Below are positions 59,088 to 64,000 of a DNA stretch of 64,000 nt, one piece after another. The DNA comes from Nocardioides kribbensis (GTDB taxonomy: Bacteria > Actinomycetota > Actinomycetes > Propionibacteriales > Nocardioidaceae), in contig NZ_JADCLL010000004.1 in the NCBI RefSeq assembly GCF_015070375.1, positions 248,001 to 312,000 of the forward strand, written 5' to 3'. The stretch's first letter is position 1. The number at the start of each line of letters is the position of its first letter. A model generated the notes under the pieces. That model worked only from the letters and a program-made list of their open reading frames with translations. It was not told the origin of the DNA and did not search any database. Position numbers and translations under genes: made by a program.

Positions 59088-59409
59088 GGGCCGCACATTA
59101 CTCGACGGTAACTTCTGCCGCCAGCACCCGTCCCACCGCCCGCGCGGCACGCCCGGGACCGCCGCACCGCAGGTCTCGACCGGTCGGACCGGGAGGCCCC
59201 GCCGGTGCTACCGTCGACCGCACCGGCCGGGTCGTGCCCCCACCGCGCCCCGGCACCACGGCCGTCACGGCCGGCGCCGGCGGCGCCGCACGTGGACGGC
59301 CCCTCGGGACGGGCTCCCCCCGCCTGGCCCGAGGGGTCGCCCTCGGGCGGCGCTGCCGTCCAGCCCCGGACCCCGCCCAGGCGCCCGGTCAGATCCCCGG
59401 TCCGACCCC
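59088..59409. other. Intergenic stretch without a gene
   Basis: 322 nt between the hotdog gene and the VOC gene. It is very GC-rich, carries no supported open frame and shows only minor self-complementary runs (for example near 59270-59290). It probably contains the hotdog promoter and the VOC terminator. Confidence 0.5.
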
Positions 59410-59808
59410 TCAGTCCGGCCCCGGGGCGAGCAGCTCGACGCGGTTGCCCGCGGCGTCCCTGACGTGCAGGCGCAGGTAGCCGGGGAAGGTGCCGCGCTCG
59501 CTGCGGTCGACCTCCAGGCCCAGCGCGGCGACCCGGTCGGCAGCGCTCTCGAGGGCCGCCTCGTCGTCGAGCAGCAGCGCCGGGTGGGCGCGGCGGGCGG
59601 GCACCATGTCGGCCTCGGCGCCCACGTGCACCTCGGCGACGACCCGGCCCTGCTCGTCGTAGGAGCGGAACCACGCCCCGCCCCGCGCCCGCAGCGCCGG
59701 CGGCTTCTCGACCTCGACCAGACCCAGCGCCCCGACCCAGAGTCGGCGCGCGTCGTCCTCGCCCCCGGGCGGGCACGACACCTGCACGTGGTGGAGCCGG
59801 GCGCTCAC
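59410..59808 (-). CDS. VOC family (glyoxalase-like) protein
   Basis: 132 residues, two half-domains: LHHVQVSCPPGGEDDARRLW with the metal His, WVGALGLVEVEKP, EVHVGAEADMVPARRAHPAL, and YLRLHVRDAAGNRVELLAP at the end with the Glu. The GTG start overlaps the methyltransferase stop by 4 nt, so both are co-translated and under the MarR-type operator region. Substrate unknown. Confidence 0.85.
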   Translation of the reverse strand: MSARLHHVQVSCPPGGEDDARRLWVGALGLVEVEKPPALRARGGAWFRSYDEQGRVVAEVHVGAEADMVPARRAHPALLLDDEAALESAADRVAALGLEVDRSERGTFPGYLRLHVRDAAGNRVELLAPGPD

Positions 59809-60611
59809 CGCCGGACCTCCGGCACCCGCGCGACGGCGAAGACCCGACGGAAGGGCAGCAGCACCGACCCGTCGGCGCGACGGGGGTAGGCGCGGGCCAG
59901 GCGGCGGCGCAGCTCGGCCTCGAAGTCGGGGCGCAGCGCGTCGGGCAGGGCTTGGAGGGTCGGTCGCGCGCCCGTGCCGGAGATCCAGGTGAAGACGGGG
60001 TCCTCGCCGGTGAGCACGTGCACGTAGGTGGCCTCCCACGCGTCGACGTCGACGCAGCCGGCCGCGACCAGCGCGTCGAAATAGGCGACGGCGTCGTGGC
60101 TGGCGGGCGAGGAGACCCCCGCGGTGTGGGCGGCGTACGGCGCCTCCGCGGCGAGCTCGCGGCGCAGCTCGTGGCTGGGCTCGCCGGTGTTGCCCGGCAC
60201 CTGCATGGCGAACCAGCCGCCCGGGCGCACGCGCGCGACCAGGCGCGGCAGCAGCTCGAGGTGGCCCGGCAGCCACTGGAGCGTGGCATTGGTCAGCAGC
60301 ACGTCGACCTGCTCCTCGGCGCGCTCGGCCCAGTCGCGCAGGTCACCGACCTCGTAGTCGACCGGCCCGCCCCGCTCGCGGGCCGCGGCGACCATCTCGG
60401 CGCTGCTGTCGAGGCCGCGCACGGTGGCGTCGGGCCAGCGCCGGGCGAGCAGCTCGGTGAGGTTGCCCGGGCCGCAGCCCAGGTCGAGCACGTCGGCGGG
60501 GGCGAGGTCGGGGGTGGTGGCGCCGACGCGGGCGAGCAGCTCCACGAAGGGACGACCGCGCTGGTCGGCGTAGGTGAGGTAGCGCTCGGGGTCCCAGGTC
60601 AGGTCGTGCAC
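59805..60611 (-). CDS. Class I SAM-dependent methyltransferase, trans-aconitate methyltransferase-like
   Basis: 268 residues. WDPERYLTYADQRGRPFVELL, ADVLDLGCGPGNLTELLARR (SAM loop), VRGLDSSAEMV, VDVLLTNATLQWLPGHLE and PGGWFAMQVPGN follow the Tam order exactly. Trans-aconitate methyltransferase detoxifies a citric-acid-cycle by-product. GTG at 60611 is chosen because AGGA lies 4 nt upstream and the family starts just before WDP; a GTG at 60638 is the alternative. Faces the divergent MarR gene. Confidence 0.83.
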   Translation of the reverse strand: MHDLTWDPERYLTYADQRGRPFVELLARVGATTPDLAPADVLDLGCGPGNLTELLARRWPDATVRGLDSSAEMVAAARERGGPVDYEVGDLRDWAERAEEQVDVLLTNATLQWLPGHLELLPRLVARVRPGGWFAMQVPGNTGEPSHELRRELAAEAPYAAHTAGVSSPASHDAVAYFDALVAAGCVDVDAWEATYVHVLTGEDPVFTWISGTGARPTLQALPDALRPDFEAELRRRLARAYPRRADGSVLLPFRRVFAVARVPEVRR

Positions 60612-60647
60612 GTCGTCCTCGCTCCATCGGGTCGTCACGCGTGAGAA

Positions 60648-60688
60648 GTGTCTTGACGTCAAGACACTAACACCTCTTGACGTCAAGA
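60648..60688. promoter_or_regulatory. Two palindromic operators, probable MarR binding sites
   Basis: The 20-bp palindrome gtgtcttgacgtcaagacac (60648-60667) and the 14-bp palindrome tcttgacgtcaaga (60675-60688) share the core and are 24 bp apart centre to centre. Each includes a TTGACG that can act as a -35 element. They lie between the methyltransferase gene and the MarR gene, the usual autoregulatory position. Confidence 0.8.
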
Positions 60689-60714
60689 TTCTCGATCTGG
60701 CCTAGGCTGGCCCC

Positions 60715-61200
60715 ATGCGGGACGAGGTCGACGAGCTGATCGAGGCGTGGGCGCGCGAGCGCTCCGACCTCGACCTCGCCCCGGTGGCCGTCTTCAGCCG
60801 GATCTCCCGCCTCGCCCGCCACCTCGACCTGGCCCGCCGCGAGGCCTTCACCGCCGCCGACGTGGAGTCGTGGGAGTTCGACGTCCTGGCCGCGCTGCGT
60901 CGCGCCGGCGCCCCCTACGAGCTCTCCCCCGGCCGGCTGCTGCGCGAGACCCTCGTGACCAGCGGCACCATGACCAACCGGGTCGACCGGCTCGCCGCCC
61001 GCGGCTTCGTGGAGCGCTCCCCCGACCCCGACGACCGGCGTGGGGTCATCGTGCGGCTCACCCCGCACGGGAAGACGGCGGTCGACGAGGCCTTCGGGGC
61101 GCTCATCGCCGCCGAGCACGCGCTGCTGGTCGACCTCCCGGTGCGCGAGCGCGAGCAGCTGGCCCGCCTGCTGCGCACCCTGCTCGTGCCCTTCTCCTGA
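60715..61200 (+). CDS. MarR-family transcriptional regulator
   Basis: 161 residues. ESWEFDVLAALRRAGAPYELS, LLRETLVTSGTMTNRVDRLAARGFVERSP and DRRGVIVRLTPHGKTAVDEA form the MarR winged helix with its DxRG wing. MarR dimers bind palindromes and release them on binding small aromatic or oxidant ligands. The duplicate palindrome just upstream suggests that it represses itself and the methyltransferase-VOC pair. Confidence 0.93.
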   Translation: MRDEVDELIEAWARERSDLDLAPVAVFSRISRLARHLDLARREAFTAADVESWEFDVLAALRRAGAPYELSPGRLLRETLVTSGTMTNRVDRLAARGFVERSPDPDDRRGVIVRLTPHGKTAVDEAFGALIAAEHALLVDLPVREREQLARLLRTLLVPFS

Positions 61201-61232
61201 CCCGCGCCCGTCCGCGCGCGGACCGGCTCGCG

Positions 61233-62150
61233 TCAGGCGGCGACCGACGGCTCGGGCCGCTGCGGCGCGACCGGGGCCGCGAGCCCGGTCACCGGGGCCT
61301 CGGCCGCCGGGACAGCGACGGGCTCGACCTGGTCGGCCGGCCCGGCCAGGGCGGCGGCGACCGAGGCCCGGCCCAGCGCGATGTGCTCCTCGGTGCGGCG
61401 GAAGTCGTGCATCCTCACGCCCAGGTCGGGGGCGGTCAGGTGGTGCACCTCGATGTCGCCGAGGTCGACCGCGGGGCGCACCCGCAACGACTCCGCGAGC
61501 CCGGCCAGCAGGGCGTCGAGCGGAGAGCGCACCCGCTCGATGCGGGTCGGGACCGTGGCGTCGAGCACCCAGACCCGGGTGGGCGCCAGCGCGCGGGCGC
61601 CGGCGACGGGCACGAGGTCGGCGAGGCCGCCGTCGACGTGAGGCACCTGCCAGCCCGAGGTCGGGTCGGCGAGGCGCACCGGGTCGAAGACACCGGGCAG
61701 CGCGGTCGAGGCGAGCAGCACGTCGAGGAGGTCGCCGCGGTCGTGGTAGACCGCCACCCCGCTGTCGAGGCGCGTGGTGACCACCCGCACCGGCACCGGC
61801 AGGTCCTCCAGCCTCACGTACGGCGCCCAGCGCCGCACCAGCCGCGCGACCCCGTCGGCGGCGCAGAGCGGGGCCGGGTGTCGCGCGAGGTGTCCCCGAC
61901 GGGTCCCGTGGCTGACCGCGAAGACCTCACGCGTGTCGATGCCGCGCCAGCGTCGCGCGAGCTGCTCGCCCGCGTCGGGTCCGTCGTGGCTGCCCAGGAA
62001 GGTCGCGTTGAGGGCGCCCACCGAGGTGCCGACGTAGGCGGCGGGGCGCACGCCCGACTCGAGCAGCGCCTGCACCATGCCGACCTGCACGGCGCCCCGC
62101 GAGGCACCACCGGAGAGCACGAGCACGTCGCGGTGACGGGTGGTCGCCAT
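61233..62150 (-). CDS. Patatin-like phospholipase
   Basis: 305 residues. VLVLSGGASRGAVQVGMVQAL is the oxyanion loop, YVGTSVGALNATFLG the GxSxG serine, and HVDGGLADLVPV the Asp-Gly catalytic Asp. These are acyl hydrolases acting on phospholipids or related lipids. There is no signal peptide; the C-terminus is Ala/Pro-rich. AGGAGG precedes the ATG at 62150. Converges with the MarR gene, 32 nt between stops. Confidence 0.92.
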   Translation of the reverse strand: MATTRHRDVLVLSGGASRGAVQVGMVQALLESGVRPAAYVGTSVGALNATFLGSHDGPDAGEQLARRWRGIDTREVFAVSHGTRRGHLARHPAPLCAADGVARLVRRWAPYVRLEDLPVPVRVVTTRLDSGVAVYHDRGDLLDVLLASTALPGVFDPVRLADPTSGWQVPHVDGGLADLVPVAGARALAPTRVWVLDATVPTRIERVRSPLDALLAGLAESLRVRPAVDLGDIEVHHLTAPDLGVRMHDFRRTEEHIALGRASVAAALAGPADQVEPVAVPAAEAPVTGLAAPVAPQRPEPSVAA

Positions 62151-62277
62151 CGGGCCTCCTCGCGGTCGGGGGTACACCGTCCTCATCGGCGTACCCCCAT
62201 GAGACCTGAGTGACGCACCTCACGCCAGGAAAATCGGGCCCCGGTCACCCTCCCGGGGGAGAGGGCCACGCGGGTGG

Positions 62278-64000
<1,723 letters not shown>

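Overview
The window is high-GC actinobacterial DNA. Gene order and content (miaB, miaA, dapF, hflX, a DinG-type helicase, lexA, nrdR and class II nrdJ in one stretch, frequent GTG starts, GTGA/ATGA stop-start overlaps, WXG100 proteins, Tat-exported PhoD phosphatases, two probable LexA-regulated divergent genes) point to a member of the Nocardioidaceae, Nocardioides-like; this is inference from content, not from a marker gene. I see no rRNA, tRNA, CRISPR array or intact insertion sequence.

Layout. 1-4.8 kb: end of an Old Yellow Enzyme, a DUF4234 membrane protein, and a coupled DUF1800/DUF1501 pair with a Tat signal. 4.9-7.3 kb: a compact polymorphic-toxin locus: two WXG100-like proteins, a 475-residue toxin ending in an RNase A-like domain, and its CdiI_2-type immunity protein. 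7.3-24.6 kb: mixed housekeeping genes (DksA-type zinc finger, SprT-like metalloprotease, aldo/keto reductase, RlmC, an NlpC/P60 hydrolase behind a probable c-di-AMP riboswitch, PhoD, CorA, succinate-semialdehyde dehydrogenase, tryptophan 2,3-dioxygenase). 24.6-29.4 kb: an accessory island of lower GC and lower gene density holding a divergent folD, a three-gene CBASS-like anti-phage operon (CD-NTase, stand-alone E2-like protein, one-helix membrane protein), a 45-residue basic protein and many strong hairpins. 29.4-33.2 kb: nrdJ and nrdR with paired NrdR boxes. 33.4-49.8 kb: alcohol dehydrogenase, DNA glycosylase, the lexA/LysM divergent SOS pair with three LexA boxes, a secreted metalloprotease, PhoD and a phosphodiesterase, DinG-type helicase, SGNH hydrolase, HflX, hydrolases and a reductase. 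49.9-58.5 kb: dapF, ggt, a DHFR-like reductase coupled to miaA, a small MT0933-like/acidic/NUDIX cluster, a DUF559 protein flanked by two inverted-repeat pairs, and miaB. 58.6-64 kb: hotdog protein, VOC protein, methyltransferase and divergent MarR regulator with palindromic operators, patatin, and an ABC-F ATPase running off the right edge.

The best candidate for a little-described system is the CBASS-like operon at 26374-28537. The cyclase carries the complete GS...DxD...D nucleotidyltransferase signature; the second gene has the E2 (UBC-like) layout with a Cys in an LCLWYP motif but no E1 or deubiquitinase partner; the third gene is a 202-residue protein with a single transmembrane helix instead of the usual two- or four-helix CBASS effectors. 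The genes overlap by 13-16 nt and appear to be translated as one unit. The toxin/immunity locus at 4.9-7.3 kb is a second accessory system, with a visible drop in codon GC exactly at the toxin domain.
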